Below, piece after piece: positions 26,916 to 36,864 of a DNA stretch of 64,000 bases. This stretch comes from Microbacterium sp. zg-Y818 (GTDB lineage: Bacteria; Actinomycetota; Actinomycetes; Actinomycetales; Microbacteriaceae): NCBI RefSeq assembly GCF_030246905.1, contig NZ_CP126741.1:1426001-1490000 (forward strand), read 5' to 3'. How positions within the stretch are numbered: position 1 is the stretch's first letter; every line of letters begins with the position of its first letter. The position numbers and the translations under genes are program-made. Under the pieces are notes generated by a model that saw only the letters and a program-made list of their open reading frames with translations, searched no databases and had not been told where the DNA came from.

Positions 26916-29441
26916 TTACTCGCTGCTGTCGGCGACGTGCGGCACCGGGGTGCCGGTGAGCGCGGCCGTCGACACGCGGCGGCGACCCCTCCCCTGACCC
27001 GGCGCCTTCGGCTCGGGCAGCGCCTGCAGCACGGAGTCGAGCAGCAGGTCCTTCTCGGTCTTGGGCGCGGCGCTCTCGGTGCGCTTCTTGCGTGCCTTCT
27101 TGGGGCGATCGCCGTTGCGCTCGGGACGGTCGCGCTCGGGGCGCTCTCCCCGCTCGTCGCGCTGCTCACGGTCCTCGCGCTGCTCCGCCGCCGGGGCCGC
27201 CGCGGCCGCGGCTGCCGCCACCGGGGCGAGCGCGGCCTGCGCGGCTGCGACGTCGTCGGCCGAGGGCTGGATGGTGGATGCCGCGATCTGCGCGAGAGCG
27301 GACTTGACGCCCTCGGTGATGACGTGCGTGCCGCCGGTCGGAGCTGCTGCCGGCGCCGCCTGGCGCGGGCGACGTGCCGACGACCCGTTGCCGTTGTTGC
27401 CGCCGTTTCCGCGGTGCTTCACGACGGGGTCGTGGTGCACGACCACGCCACGGCCCGCGCACACCTCGCAGGGCTCGCTGAACGTCTCGAGCAGTCCCAG
27501 GCCCAGCTTCTTGCGGGTCATCTGCACGAGGCCGAGCGAGGTGACCTCGGCGACCTGGTGCTTCGTGCGGTCACGGCTCAGGCACTCGACGAGGCGCCGC
27601 AGCACGAGGTCGCGGTTGGTCTCGAGCACCATGTCGATGAAGTCGACCACGATGATGCCGCCGATGTCGCGCAGGCGCAGCTGGCGCACGATCTCTTCGG
27701 CCGCCTCGAGGTTGTTCTTCGTGACGGTCTCTTCGAGGTTGCCGCCGGAGCCGACGAACTTGCCGGTGTTCACGTCGACGACCGTCATGGCCTCGGTGCG
27801 GTCGATGACGAGCGAGCCGCCCGAGGGAAGCCACACCTTGCGGTCCAGGGCCTTCTCGATCTGCTCCGTGACGCGGAACTCGTCGAACGGGTCGTGGTCG
27901 CCTTCGAAGCGCTGCACGCGGTCCAGCAGGTCCGGCGCAACCCCGGCGAGGTAGCTCGTGATCGTCTCGTAAGCGTCGTCGCCCTGGATCAGCATCTTCG
28001 TGAAGTCCTCGTTGAAGACGTCACGGACGATCTTCACCAGCAGATCAGGCTCGGAGTGCAGCAGCGCGGGAGCGCCCACCGTCTCGACCTGCTTGCTGAT
28101 GTGCTCCCACTGGTTGGTGAGGCGCTGCACGTCGCGGGTCAGCTGGTCCTCGGTCGCACCCTCGGCAGCCGTGCGCACGATGACGCCGCTCGATTCGGGC
28201 AGCACCTCCTTGAGGATGCGCTTGAGCCGGGCACGCTCGGTGTCGGGGAGCTTGCGCGAGATGCCGTTCATCGCACCGCCGGGCACGTACACCAGGTAAC
28301 GGCCGGGAAGGGAGATCTGGCTCGTCAGGCGGGCGCCCTTGTGGCCCACGGGGTCCTTGGTGACCTGCACGAGCACGCGGTCGCCGGACTTGAGCGCCAG
28401 CTCGATGCGGCGGGGCTGGTTGCCCGTCTCGACGGCATCCCAGTCGACCTCGCCCGAGTACAGCACGGCGTTGCGGCCGCGGCCGATGTCGACGAAGGCG
28501 GCCTCCATGCTGGGCAGGACGTTCTGGACACGGCCGAGGTACACATTGCCGATGAGCGAGGCGTCCTGGCTGCGCGCGACGTAGTGCTCGACGAGCACGT
28601 TGTCCTCGAGCACGGCGATCTGCACCCGCCCGTTCTTCGATCGCACGATCATCTCGCGGTCGACCGACTCGCGGCGCGCGAGGAACTCGGCCTCGGTCAC
28701 GACGGTGCGGCGACGTCCCGCCTCACGGCCGTCACGGCGCCGCTGCTTCTTCGCTTCGAGCCGCGTGGAGCCCTTGATGCGCTGCGGCTCGGTGATGAGC
28801 TCCACCGCACGCTGGCGGGGCGCCGGAGGGGTGTCGTCGCTGTCGTCGCCGCCACGGCGACGGCCGCGACGTCGCGGCGAGGAGCCGCTCGGCTGCTCGT
28901 CGTCGTCCTGGTCGACCACAGGTCGCCCGGGCCGGGACGGAGCCGCCGGCAGCGGAACGACCTCGGGAGCGTAGAAGTGCAGCTCGGTCGTCACAGCCGA
29001 GACGAAGTTCTCGGGCAGCAGGCCGAGGCTCACGGCGGTCAGCGGGCCTGAGGGCTTGTCGGGCTCTGCGGCCTTGGATGCCTCATCGGGTGCGGCGGCG
29101 CCGGTGTTCGCCTCGTCGGTGTTCGCCTCCCCGGCTGCGGGCTCGTCGCTCGATGCGGGCGCGGACGGCACGTCGTCGGCGGCAGCGACTGCGGCGTCGC
29201 CAGTCGACGCGGGCGCCTCCGCCGCGACGGTGTCGGCGGGCGCGGGGCTCTCTGCGGCTGCGGCGTCGGCGGCATCCGTCTCGTCGCTCGCGTTCGCAGG
29301 CGCCGTCGCGTCGTCCGGCTGCGCTGCGGCATCCGGCTCGGGTGCGTCTGCCGGTTCGGTGGGCGTGTCGACGTCGAACAGCGGCGGCGTCAGCGCGCCC
29401 TGAAGATCGGAATCGTGGCCAGCCTGGGTGTCATCGGTCAT
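26916..29441 (-). CDS. rne: Ribonuclease E/G
   Basis: Endoribonuclease for rRNA processing and mRNA decay, 841 residues. The N-terminal 110 residues are Ala/Asp/Glu/Pro-rich and disordered-looking, followed by a basic region ([11 protein letters not shown]). The catalytic core has an S1 domain (GNVYLGRVQNVLPSMEAAFV), the Mg-binding Asp pair (VVDVNTGKFVG and VDFIDM) and a Zn-link-like CEVCAGRG. The C-terminus is again Ala-rich then Arg/Glu-rich. The start at MTDDTQAG is preferred over an ATG 27 bases upstream because AAGGAG lies between them at proper spacing. Confidence 0.95.
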   Translation of the reverse strand: MTDDTQAGHDSDLQGALTPPLFDVDTPTEPADAPEPDAAAQPDDATAPANASDETDAADAAAAESPAPADTVAAEAPASTGDAAVAAADDVPSAPASSDEPAAGEANTDEANTGAAAPDEASKAAEPDKPSGPLTAVSLGLLPENFVSAVTTELHFYAPEVVPLPAAPSRPGRPVVDQDDDEQPSGSSPRRRGRRRGGDDSDDTPPAPRQRAVELITEPQRIKGSTRLEAKKQRRRDGREAGRRRTVVTEAEFLARRESVDREMIVRSKNGRVQIAVLEDNVLVEHYVARSQDASLIGNVYLGRVQNVLPSMEAAFVDIGRGRNAVLYSGEVDWDAVETGNQPRRIELALKSGDRVLVQVTKDPVGHKGARLTSQISLPGRYLVYVPGGAMNGISRKLPDTERARLKRILKEVLPESSGVIVRTAAEGATEDQLTRDVQRLTNQWEHISKQVETVGAPALLHSEPDLLVKIVRDVFNEDFTKMLIQGDDAYETITSYLAGVAPDLLDRVQRFEGDHDPFDEFRVTEQIEKALDRKVWLPSGGSLVIDRTEAMTVVDVNTGKFVGSGGNLEETVTKNNLEAAEEIVRQLRLRDIGGIIVVDFIDMVLETNRDLVLRRLVECLSRDRTKHQVAEVTSLGLVQMTRKKLGLGLLETFSEPCEVCAGRGVVVHHDPVVKHRGNGGNNGNGSSARRPRQAAPAAAPTGGTHVITEGVKSALAQIAASTIQPSADDVAAAQAALAPVAAAAAAAAPAAEQREDREQRDERGERPERDRPERNGDRPKKARKKRTESAAPKTEKDLLLDSVLQALPEPKAPGQGRGRRRVSTAALTGTPVPHVADSSE

Positions 29442-29710
29442 CACCGGGGTACTCCTTGCGGGCGACACCGCGCGTCGCCCGGCGAAATCTCGTGCGGCGC
29501 CGCAGTCGCCTGTCTCTCACGATGCGGCTCGCGAACTCTCACTCGGTCTGCAGCCGGCTCATGGGCGGGCTGCGCTGGGCGTTCATCGCCCGAAGTCTTC
29601 GGTGATGCGGTCGCGGCGCGGCCGCGGGTGCATCAGGGACCATTATCGCACTTTCGGCGTGTCTTGTGTTCGCGCGTCTTCTCGCGGCGTGTGGCCTGGC
29701 GCGGCGATGG

Positions 29711-29716
29711 GATAAT
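29711..29716 (+). promoter_or_regulatory. -10 box of VKOR gene (leaderless)
   Basis: GATAAT, 6 nt before the ATG at 29723. Confidence 0.45.
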
Positions 29717-29722
29717 CCGGGC

Positions 29723-30298
29723 ATGCCCGATACCCGATCTGAGCGCCCTACCGCCCTCGCCGTGTGGCTCATCGTGGCCGGCGCGATCGGGTGGTGGGCT
29801 GCGTTCTCCCTCACCATGGAGCGGTTCGCGCTGCTGGCGGATCCGGAGGCCATCGCGACCTGCGACTTCAGTCTGCTGGTGCAGTGCACGGCGAATCTCG
29901 AGTCGGCGCAGGGCAGCATCTTCGGCTTTCCGAACCCGATCATCGGACTGGCAGGCTGGGTCGCGCCGATCGTGGTCGGGTTCGCGCTGCTGGCCGGCGC
30001 GCGGTTCGCCCGGTGGTTCTGGTGGTGCTTCTGGGCCGGCACGGCCTTCGCGTTCGGGTTCGTCCTGTGGCTGATCGGCCAGAGCGTCTTCGCGCTGGGC
30101 ACGCTCTGCCCGTGGTGCATGGTGACCTGGGCGGTGACGATCCCGACGTTCTACGCGGTGACCGTGCACGCCCTGCGGATCTCAGGCGTGGGGTGGGCCC
30201 GCCGCCTGGCACCGTGGGTCCCGCTGATGGCGATCCTCACGTACGCGGTGGTCGCCGTGATCGCGCAGGTGCAACTGAACTGGCTCGCTCAGTTCTGA
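29723..30298 (+). CDS. Vitamin K epoxide reductase (VKOR) family protein
   Basis: Bacterial VKORs reoxidise DsbA-like partners using quinone, driving disulfide formation outside the membrane. The 191 residues have four or five membrane helices, the loop Cys pair (ATCDFSLLVQC), and the active-site CxxC in GTLCPWCMVTW, all in the expected order. No thioredoxin domain is fused. The ATG at 29723 is supported by a GATAAT box 6 nt upstream. A DsbA partner is not encoded nearby. Confidence 0.93.
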   Translation: MPDTRSERPTALAVWLIVAGAIGWWAAFSLTMERFALLADPEAIATCDFSLLVQCTANLESAQGSIFGFPNPIIGLAGWVAPIVVGFALLAGARFARWFWWCFWAGTAFAFGFVLWLIGQSVFALGTLCPWCMVTWAVTIPTFYAVTVHALRISGVGWARRLAPWVPLMAILTYAVVAVIAQVQLNWLAQF

Positions 30299-30300
30299 CG

Positions 30301-30315
30301 CCGAGTGAGTATTCG
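30301..30315. repeat. Extra direct copy of the hairpin arm
   Basis: CCGAGTGAGTATTCG repeats the left arm of the hairpin at 30321-30336, 20 bp upstream of it. Confidence 0.8.
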
Positions 30316-30320
30316 CCGCT

Positions 30321-30355
30321 CCGAGTGAGTATTCGGGGGCCGAATACTCACTCGG
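30321..30355. terminator. Perfect 16-bp hairpin between VKOR gene and ndk
   Basis: CCGAGTGAGTATTCGG and its exact reverse complement flank GGG. It lies 22 bp after the VKOR stop and 9 bp before the ndk stop, so it probably terminates both convergent genes. With the extra copy at 30301 an alternative shorter hairpin can form. Confidence 0.75.
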
Positions 30356-30364
30356 CAGCGCCGG

Positions 30365-30778
30365 TCAGAACCAGATCGAGAGCTCGCGGGCGGCGGACTC
30401 GGGGCTGTCGGAACCGTGCACCAGGTTCTGCTGCACGGCGACGCCCCAGTCGCGGCCGAAGTCGCCGCGGATCGTGCCGGGAGCTGCCGTCGTCGGGTCG
30501 GTGGTCCCGGCGAGCGAGCGGAATCCCTCGATCACACGGTTGCCCGCGAGGCGGATCGCGACCGACGGGCCGGACATCATGAACTCCACGAGCGGCTCGT
30601 AGAACGGCTTGCCGGCGTGCTCGGCGTAGTGCTGCTCGAGCCGTTCGCGGTCGGGCTCGACGAGCCGCAGGTCGACGAGGGAGTACCCCTTCGCCTCGAT
30701 GCGCGCGAGGATCGCGCCGGTCAGGCCGCGAGCGACGCCGTCGGGTTTGATCAGGACGAGGGTTTCTTCGGTGGACAT
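30365..30778 (-). CDS. ndk: Nucleoside-diphosphate kinase
   Basis: Balances NTP pools by phosphotransfer through His. The 137 residues show KPDGV (Lys11), the catalytic His121 in NLVHGSDS, and the C-terminal SIWF. Length is normal. Lies 2 bp after the DUF4233 gene in the ileS-folC-DUF4233-ndk cluster, the usual actinobacterial order. Confidence 0.98.
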   Translation of the reverse strand: MSTEETLVLIKPDGVARGLTGAILARIEAKGYSLVDLRLVEPDRERLEQHYAEHAGKPFYEPLVEFMMSGPSVAIRLAGNRVIEGFRSLAGTTDPTTAAPGTIRGDFGRDWGVAVQQNLVHGSDSPESAARELSIWF

Positions 30779-30780
30779 AC

Positions 30781-31188
30781 TCAGTCTCCGTTTCGCTGTT
30801 CGGCCTCGGCGGCCAGACGCGCGTTGCGTCGGTCGAGAGAGGCCCCCTTGATGGTGGCATACGCCCACATGCCGCCGAAAATGAGCGCCACGAGAAGCAG
30901 CGCGGGAACCATCAGCGCACCGAGGGCGACCACGACCTGCAGAACCCAGCCGACCGCGATCGCCCACCGGTGCCGCAACAGGCCGGCGGTGATCACCATC
31001 AGCACAGCCACGACGGTGCCGACGACGATCCCCCACCACGGTTCGATGCCGCCGGGCAGGGCGTCCAGGCCGTAGATCACGAGCCCCGCGAGGAACGCGA
31101 TGACCGCCTCGAAGCCGAGCACGATGGAGCCGAGGGACTCCGCGGCGCCGCGCGCGCGGCGGGGACGGGGCGTGCGTGCGGCGCTCAT
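30781..31188 (-). CDS. DUF4233 membrane protein
   Basis: A 135-residue protein with four hydrophobic helices (about 22-42, 50-72, 75-92, 95-115) and basic ends, matching DUF4233, which in actinobacteria regularly sits between folC and ndk. The ATG overlaps the folC stop by 4 bp (ATGA). Function unknown. Confidence 0.85.
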   Translation of the reverse strand: MSAARTPRPRRARGAAESLGSIVLGFEAVIAFLAGLVIYGLDALPGGIEPWWGIVVGTVVAVLMVITAGLLRHRWAIAVGWVLQVVVALGALMVPALLLVALIFGGMWAYATIKGASLDRRNARLAAEAEQRNGD

Positions 31189-32537
31189 GCCTGCCACCCG
31201 CTCTTCCAGTCCTCATCGGATGCCACGGTCATCGCCTCACCGGCGAGCACGACGCTTCCGGCGATGATCACCGCACGCCGATCGGATGCCGCCGCCCACT
31301 CCCGCGCGGCGTTTCCCGCCTCGGCGATGTCGGCGTGCACGCTCACCTGCCGACCGAGGCCTTCGGCGAGGTCGGCGATCGCGTCGGGGTCCGTCGCGCG
31401 GTCGGACTGCGGGGCAGTCGCGAAGACGTGTGCGGCCAGGGGGGCGAGTTCGGCCACGACACCGGCGACGTCCTTGTCGGCGAGAGCGCCGAGCACCAGG
31501 CCCCATTCGTCGAAGTCGAACGCGTCGCGCAGGGCGGCAGCCAGCGCGTGCGCCCCGTGCGGGTTGTGCGCGCCGTCGACGATCACCGTCGGGGCGATGC
31601 CGATGAGCTGCAGCCGGCCGGGAGACGTCGCCTCGGCCAGACCCTCGGTGAGCACGTCGGCCGCGAGAGGCTGGGTGGCAGCCCCGAGCAGCGACTCGAC
31701 CGCGGCGATCGCGAGCGCGGCGTTGTGCGCCTGGTGCTCGCCGTACATCGGCAGGTACAGGTCGCTGTAGGTGCCGGCAAGGCCGCGCACCGCCATGAAC
31801 TGCCCGCCCACGGCCAGGTGATCCTCGGTGAGCGCGAAGTCCTGCCCCTCGAACGCGATCGATGCGCCGTGCGCCGCCGCCGCTGCACGCAGCACCCGTT
31901 CGGCGGCGGCATCCTGCCGGGCCGAGACGACGGCCGCGCCGTCCTTGATGATGCCGGACTTGACCTCGGCGATCTCGGCGATCGTTCCGCCCAGGCGATC
32001 CGCGTGATCCAGGTCGATCGGAGCGAAGACCGCCACGTCGCCGTCGGCGGTGTTGGTGGAGTCCCACGACCCGCCCATGCCGACCTCGATGATCGCGACG
32101 TCCACGGGGGCGTCGGAGAACGCGACGAACGCGAGTGCGGTCAGCAGCTCGAAGAACGTCAGCGGCTCCTCCCCGGCCTCGGCCAGCTCGGCGTCGACGA
32201 TCTCGACGAAGGGCGCGATCTCGTCCCAGGCGTCGGCGACGGCGGCGTCCGCGATCGGCTCACCGTCGATCATGACGCGCTCGGTGAACCGCTCCAGGTG
32301 GGGGCTCGTGAACAGGCCGGTGCGCAGCCCGTGGGCACGGATGAGCGACTCGATGATGCGGCTCGTCGACGTCTTGCCGTTGGTCCCCGTGACATGGACG
32401 ACGCGATAGTTGCGCTGCGGGTCCCCGAGGTATTCCAACAGCCGTCCGGTGCGCTCCTTGCGGGGCTCCACCCAGCGCTCGCCCGCACGCGCGAGCAGCG
32501 TCTCGTAGACGGCGTCGGCCCTGCTGCGGTCGCTCAT
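31185..32537 (-). CDS. folC: Folylpolyglutamate synthase / dihydrofolate synthase
   Basis: Mur-ligase-family enzyme that adds glutamate to dihydropteroate or folates. The 450 residues contain the P-loop VTGTNGKTS (50-57), [26 protein letters not shown] and a C-terminal domain with DGAHNPHGA. The ATG overlaps the ileS stop by 4 bp, so it is translated with ileS and shares its T-box-controlled transcript. Confidence 0.96.
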   Translation of the reverse strand: MSDRSRADAVYETLLARAGERWVEPRKERTGRLLEYLGDPQRNYRVVHVTGTNGKTSTSRIIESLIRAHGLRTGLFTSPHLERFTERVMIDGEPIADAAVADAWDEIAPFVEIVDAELAEAGEEPLTFFELLTALAFVAFSDAPVDVAIIEVGMGGSWDSTNTADGDVAVFAPIDLDHADRLGGTIAEIAEVKSGIIKDGAAVVSARQDAAAERVLRAAAAAHGASIAFEGQDFALTEDHLAVGGQFMAVRGLAGTYSDLYLPMYGEHQAHNAALAIAAVESLLGAATQPLAADVLTEGLAEATSPGRLQLIGIAPTVIVDGAHNPHGAHALAAALRDAFDFDEWGLVLGALADKDVAGVVAELAPLAAHVFATAPQSDRATDPDAIADLAEGLGRQVSVHADIAEAGNAAREWAAASDRRAVIIAGSVVLAGEAMTVASDEDWKSGWQA

Positions 32538-35500
32538 GCGCTCACCCGGCTCACCGCGACGTGGAAGCCGCCCTCGTTGGCATAGGTCCCCGGCGGCACG
32601 TACGCGACGTGGTCGGGCCTCGAGCCGAACACCTCCGCGTACCACCCGTTGTCGGACGCGTCGCCCGGCACCTCGATGTCGCGACCCGCCACGCGCGCGG
32701 CGAGGTCCACGGCCAGGGTCTCGCCCGCGACATCTGCGGCATCGACACCGAGTTCGAGTGCGGCGGCATCCGCCGTGGACTCGAAGAGGATCTGCAGTCG
32801 GATCCGATCGCTCACCTCGAACCCTGCCGCCTTGCGCGTGTCCTGCACGGCGCGCACGACGTCGCGGGCGAAGCCTTCGGCTTCGAGTTCGGGGGTCGTG
32901 GTGGTGTCCAGCAGCACGAAGCCCGCGCCGGGCAGCAGCGCCAGGGCTTCACCCTCGGGGCGACCGCTCGTCTCGAGAACCAGTTCGTACTCCCCCGGCT
33001 CCAGCGTGACGCCTCCGGCGGTGACGACACCGTCGTGCTGCGACCAGTCGCCGTCCTTGGCGGCGCGGATCACCTGCTGCACCTGCTTGCCGAGGCGGGG
33101 GCCGGCGGCGCGGGCGTTGACCGACAGCCGATGGGTGATGCCGTACTCGGCCGCTGTCTCATCGCGCAGCTCGACGAGCTGCACCGCCTTGACGTTGAGC
33201 TCGTCGCGAAGGATGTCGTCGAACTGCGCGAGACCGGTGGGGTCGGCCGTCACGACCGTCAGCCGCGGCAGCGGCAGACGCACCCGCTTGCCCTCGCGCT
33301 TGCGCAGCGCATTGGCGACGCTCGTGACCTCGCGGACGGTGTCCATCGCGGTGCGGATGTCGGATGCCGCGGGGAACGCATCGGCGTCGGGCCAGTCCTG
33401 CAGGTGCACGCTGCGCCCGCCGGTGAGTCCCTGCCAGATCTGCTCGGACACGAGCGGGATGAGCGGCGCCGCGACGCGGGTGACGGTCTCGAGCACCGTG
33501 TACAGCGTGTCGAAGGCTTCCTTCGTCGACTCATCTCCGGGTACGACGCCCGTCCAGAACCGGTCGCGCGACCGGCGGATGTACCAGTTGGTCAGCGCCT
33601 CGGCGAACTCCCGCAGCTTGGTCGCCGCGGTGGTGGAATCGAGCGCATCGAGCTCGACGGCCACATCGCGCACCAGGTCGCCGGTCAGCGCAAGGATGTA
33701 GCGGTCGAGCACGTTCGTCGAATCGGTGCGCCAGGTCGCCTCGTAGCCCTGGCCGCCCGCACCGCCGGCGGCGTTGGCGTAGGTCGCGAAGAAGTACCAC
33801 GTATTCCACAGTGGCAGCAGGAACTCGCGGACGCCCGCGCGGATGCCCTCCTCCGTGACGATCAGGTTCCCGCCGCGCAGCACCGAGCTGGCCATCAGGA
33901 ACCAGCGCATCGCGTCGGAGCCGTCGCGGTCGAACACCTCGGAGACGTCCGGGTAGTTGCGCAGCGACTTCGACATCTTCAGGCCGTCGCTGCCGAGCAC
34001 GATGCCGTGGCAGGCGACGCCCGTGAACGCGGGGCGGTCGAACAGCGCGCCCGAGAGCACGTGCATGACGTAGAACCAGCCGCGGGTCTGTCCGATGTAC
34101 TCGACGATGAAATCCGCCGGGGCGTGCTCGTCGAACCATTCGCGGTTCTCGAACGGGTAGTGCACCTGGGCGTACGGCATCGAACCGGAGTCGAACCACA
34201 CGTCGAACACGTCCTCGATGCGGCGCATCGTGGACTGGCCGGTGGGGTCGTCGGGGTTCGGGCGGGTGAGCTCGTCGATGTAGGGGCGGTGCAGGTCCAC
34301 CTCGCCCTCGGCGTTGCGCGGCAGGCGGCCGAAGTCCCGCTCGATCTCTTCGAGCGAGCCGTAGACGTCCACGCGCGGGTGGGCGGGGTCGTCGCTGCGC
34401 CACACCGGGATGGGCGAGCCCCAGTACCGGTTGCGGCTGATCGACCAGTCGCGAGCCCCCTCGAGCCACTTACCGAACTGCCCGTGCTTGACGTTCTCGG
34501 GCGCCCACGTGATCTGCTCGTTGAGCTCGATCAGGCGGTCCTTGATCGCCGTCACGCGCACGAACCAGCTCGAGACGGCCTTGTAGATGAGGGGGTTGCG
34601 GCAGCGCCAGCAGTGCGGGTACGAGTGCGCGTAGCTGGCTTCGCGCAGCAGGCGACCCTCGGCCTTGAGCAGGCGGATCAGCGGCCGGTTGGCATCCATC
34701 CACAGCTCACCGGCGACGTCGGAGACCTGCGGCAGGAAGCGTCCGCCGTCGTCGAGGCTCATGATCAGGGGGATGCCGGCGGCCTCGGTGATGCGCTGGT
34801 CGTCCTCGCCGTACGCGGGGGCCTGGTGCACGATGCCGGTGCCGTCACTGGTGGTGACGTACTCGTCGACGAGGATGCGCCACGCGTTCTGCGTTCCCCA
34901 GGCCTCGGCGTCGGCGTAGTAGTCGAACAGTCTGTCGTAGTGCACGTCGGCGAGGTCGGCGCCCCGCACGGTCTGCTGCACGGCGGCGCGGGCGTCCTCG
35001 GCGCTGTCGTAACCGAGGTCCTTGGCGTAGCCGGCCAGCAGGTCCTCGGCCAGCAGATAGCGGTGCGACTCCCCCTCGGCGCGGTCCTCGTGCACGTCCG
35101 CCGCCCCGTTGGGGCCACCCGGCACGACGACGTAGGTGATGTCGGGACCGACCGCGAGGGCGAGGTTGGTCGGCAGCGTCCACGGGGTCGTGGTCCACGC
35201 GAGCGCCCGCACGGCCGTCAGTCCGAGCGACTCGGCCTTCACGCCGACGAGCGGGAAGGTGACGGTGACCGACGGATCCTGGCGCATCTTGTAGACGTCG
35301 TCGTCCATGCGCAGCTCGTGATTGGAGAGTGGGGTCTCGTCGCGCCAGCAGTACGGCAGCACGCGGTGGCCCTCATAGGCGAGGTCCTTGTCGTAGAGCT
35401 GCTTGAACGCCCACAGCACCGATTCCATGAAGCTGGTGTCGAGGGTCTTGTACCCGCGATCGAAGTCGACCCAGCGAGCCTGACGGGTGACGTAGTCCTC

Positions 35501-35971
35501 CCACTCGCGCGTGTACTCCAGTACCGACGAGCGCGCCTTGTCGTTGAACGCCGCGAGCCCCATCTGCTCGATTTGGCTCTTCTCGGTGATGCCCAGCTGC
35601 TTCATCGCCTCGAGCTCGGCCGGGAGGCCGTGGGTGTCCCAGCCGAAGACGCGGTCGACCTTCTTGCCGCGCATGGTCTGGAAGCGCGGGAAGAGGTCCT
35701 TGGCGTACCCGGTGAGCAGGTGGCCGTAGTGCGGCAGGCCGTTGGCGAACGGCGGGCCGTCGTAGAACACCCACTCCGGAGCGCCCTCGCGCTGGGCGAT
35801 CGAGGCCTGGAAGGTGTCGTCCTTGCGCCAGAACTCCAGGACGTCCTTCTCAATGTCGGGGAAGCGCGGGTTGGGCACGACGCCGGCGGCGGGGCCGAAC
35901 GAGGCGCCGGGCGTCGACGGCGTACCGCTCGCGGCGCTCGGTGAACTCATCGAGGGGCGGGGATAGGTCAT
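32534..35971 (-). CDS. ileS: Isoleucyl-tRNA synthetase
   Basis: Charges tRNA-Ile; 1145 residues, the long type common in actinobacteria. HYGH at 81-84 is the HIGH motif and LKMSKS near 664-668 the second signature. An editing domain with [14 protein letters not shown] is present, and the C-terminal anticodon-binding and additional domains follow. The ATG at 35971 is preceded by TGGAG. A T-box leader lies directly upstream, so expression responds to uncharged tRNA-Ile. Confidence 0.98.
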   Translation of the reverse strand: MTYPRPSMSSPSAASGTPSTPGASFGPAAGVVPNPRFPDIEKDVLEFWRKDDTFQASIAQREGAPEWVFYDGPPFANGLPHYGHLLTGYAKDLFPRFQTMRGKKVDRVFGWDTHGLPAELEAMKQLGITEKSQIEQMGLAAFNDKARSSVLEYTREWEDYVTRQARWVDFDRGYKTLDTSFMESVLWAFKQLYDKDLAYEGHRVLPYCWRDETPLSNHELRMDDDVYKMRQDPSVTVTFPLVGVKAESLGLTAVRALAWTTTPWTLPTNLALAVGPDITYVVVPGGPNGAADVHEDRAEGESHRYLLAEDLLAGYAKDLGYDSAEDARAAVQQTVRGADLADVHYDRLFDYYADAEAWGTQNAWRILVDEYVTTSDGTGIVHQAPAYGEDDQRITEAAGIPLIMSLDDGGRFLPQVSDVAGELWMDANRPLIRLLKAEGRLLREASYAHSYPHCWRCRNPLIYKAVSSWFVRVTAIKDRLIELNEQITWAPENVKHGQFGKWLEGARDWSISRNRYWGSPIPVWRSDDPAHPRVDVYGSLEEIERDFGRLPRNAEGEVDLHRPYIDELTRPNPDDPTGQSTMRRIEDVFDVWFDSGSMPYAQVHYPFENREWFDEHAPADFIVEYIGQTRGWFYVMHVLSGALFDRPAFTGVACHGIVLGSDGLKMSKSLRNYPDVSEVFDRDGSDAMRWFLMASSVLRGGNLIVTEEGIRAGVREFLLPLWNTWYFFATYANAAGGAGGQGYEATWRTDSTNVLDRYILALTGDLVRDVAVELDALDSTTAATKLREFAEALTNWYIRRSRDRFWTGVVPGDESTKEAFDTLYTVLETVTRVAAPLIPLVSEQIWQGLTGGRSVHLQDWPDADAFPAASDIRTAMDTVREVTSVANALRKREGKRVRLPLPRLTVVTADPTGLAQFDDILRDELNVKAVQLVELRDETAAEYGITHRLSVNARAAGPRLGKQVQQVIRAAKDGDWSQHDGVVTAGGVTLEPGEYELVLETSGRPEGEALALLPGAGFVLLDTTTTPELEAEGFARDVVRAVQDTRKAAGFEVSDRIRLQILFESTADAAALELGVDAADVAGETLAVDLAARVAGRDIEVPGDASDNGWYAEVFGSRPDHVAYVPPGTYANEGGFHVAVSRVSA

Positions 35972-35984
35972 GTCACTCCAGCAG

Positions 35985-36160
35985 GTTGCGATTGCGTCCT
36001 GCGAGGACGACCCGTAGGCCGCGGTACCACCCCGCGTGATCCCGGCTGACGCCGTGGACCCTCTCTCACTGCGGCTGTGACGGGCCTGCCCCGCTCGGTT
36101 CTACTGACGGCTTCCCGCGTTCTTCCGAGAGCTCCCCGGTGATGGCCGGATCGATGCTGG
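35985..36160 (-). promoter_or_regulatory. T-box riboswitch (Ile specifier) of ileS
   Basis: On the minus strand the leader shows a small stem I with GGCCATCACCGGGGAGC (ATC Ile specifier at 36141-36143) and the conserved T-box GGGTGGTACCGCGG (within 36019-36036), which pairs with the NCCA end of uncharged tRNA. The ribosome site TGGAG follows near the ATG, and there is no terminator T-run. This fits the translational, ultrashort-stem-I T-boxes known for actinobacterial ileS. Confidence 0.9.
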
Positions 36161-36181
36161 TCGTCCGATTCTACGCGTCCG

Positions 36182-36187
36182 TAGGCT
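36182..36187 (+). promoter_or_regulatory. -10 box of the gene at 36195 (leaderless)
   Basis: TAGGCT, 7 nt before the ATG. Confidence 0.5.
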
Positions 36188-36194
36188 GGAGTGC

Positions 36195-36854
36195 ATGCCG
36201 CCCCGCGAGAACCGCCCCCGTCCGCCCCGCCAGGCGCTCCCCGATCTGCCGCCCCGACTGTCGGCGGGGACGACGCTCGGCCGCCGCAGCGACGTGTCGC
36301 AGACGAGGATCGAGGGCCTCACCGGCGACGTGGATGCCGCTCACGCGCGGCTGGTGGAGTGTGTGCTCGGAGCGAGCGCGGTGGATCGGCTGGACCTCAC
36401 CGGGGCGACGCTGATCGACGTCGCGATCGAGGAGCTGCGGGCCACCACGGTCGCCGCCATCAGCGGCACGTGGCGCTCGGTGGCGATCACCGGCGGCCGC
36501 GTCGGCACCCTTGACCTCTCCCGCGCGCAGATGGATGCCGTCGAGGTGCGCGGTGCCCGTATCGATTACCTCGCGCTCGGCCAGGCCGTCGTGGCGGACC
36601 TGCTGATCGCGGACTGCGTGATCGGTTCGCTGGATCTGCCGGGCGCGACGCTGGAGCGGGTGCGGTTCGAAGAAAGCCGGGCCGACGACGTGGACACCCG
36701 CGAGATGCGGGCAACGGACCTCGACCTGCGGGGACTGCAGGCGCTGGGGTACACCGATCCGGCGGCGCTTCGAGGCGCCACCCTCGCGCCGCACCAGGCA
36801 TCCGCCTTGGCGGAGTCGTTCGCGGCGGCGCTCGGCGTGCAGGTGCGCGACTGA
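36195..36854 (+). CDS. Pentapeptide-repeat-like beta-helix protein
   Basis: A 219-residue soluble protein. From about residue 40 to 180 it shows roughly five-residue periodicity with Leu/Val/Ile at the centre (DRLDLTGATLIDVAIEELRA; GTLDLSRAQMDAVEVRGARI), typical of a right-handed quadrilateral beta-helix. The N-terminal 30 residues are Pro/Arg-rich. Some family members mimic DNA and bind gyrase, but nothing here proves that. Start supported by TAGGCT 7 nt upstream. Convergent with the peptide-transporter operon, 10 bp apart. Confidence 0.75.
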   Translation: MPPRENRPRPPRQALPDLPPRLSAGTTLGRRSDVSQTRIEGLTGDVDAAHARLVECVLGASAVDRLDLTGATLIDVAIEELRATTVAAISGTWRSVAITGGRVGTLDLSRAQMDAVEVRGARIDYLALGQAVVADLLIADCVIGSLDLPGATLERVRFEESRADDVDTREMRATDLDLRGLQALGYTDPAALRGATLAPHQASALAESFAAALGVQVRD

Positions 36855-36864
36855 GCCAGCCCGG

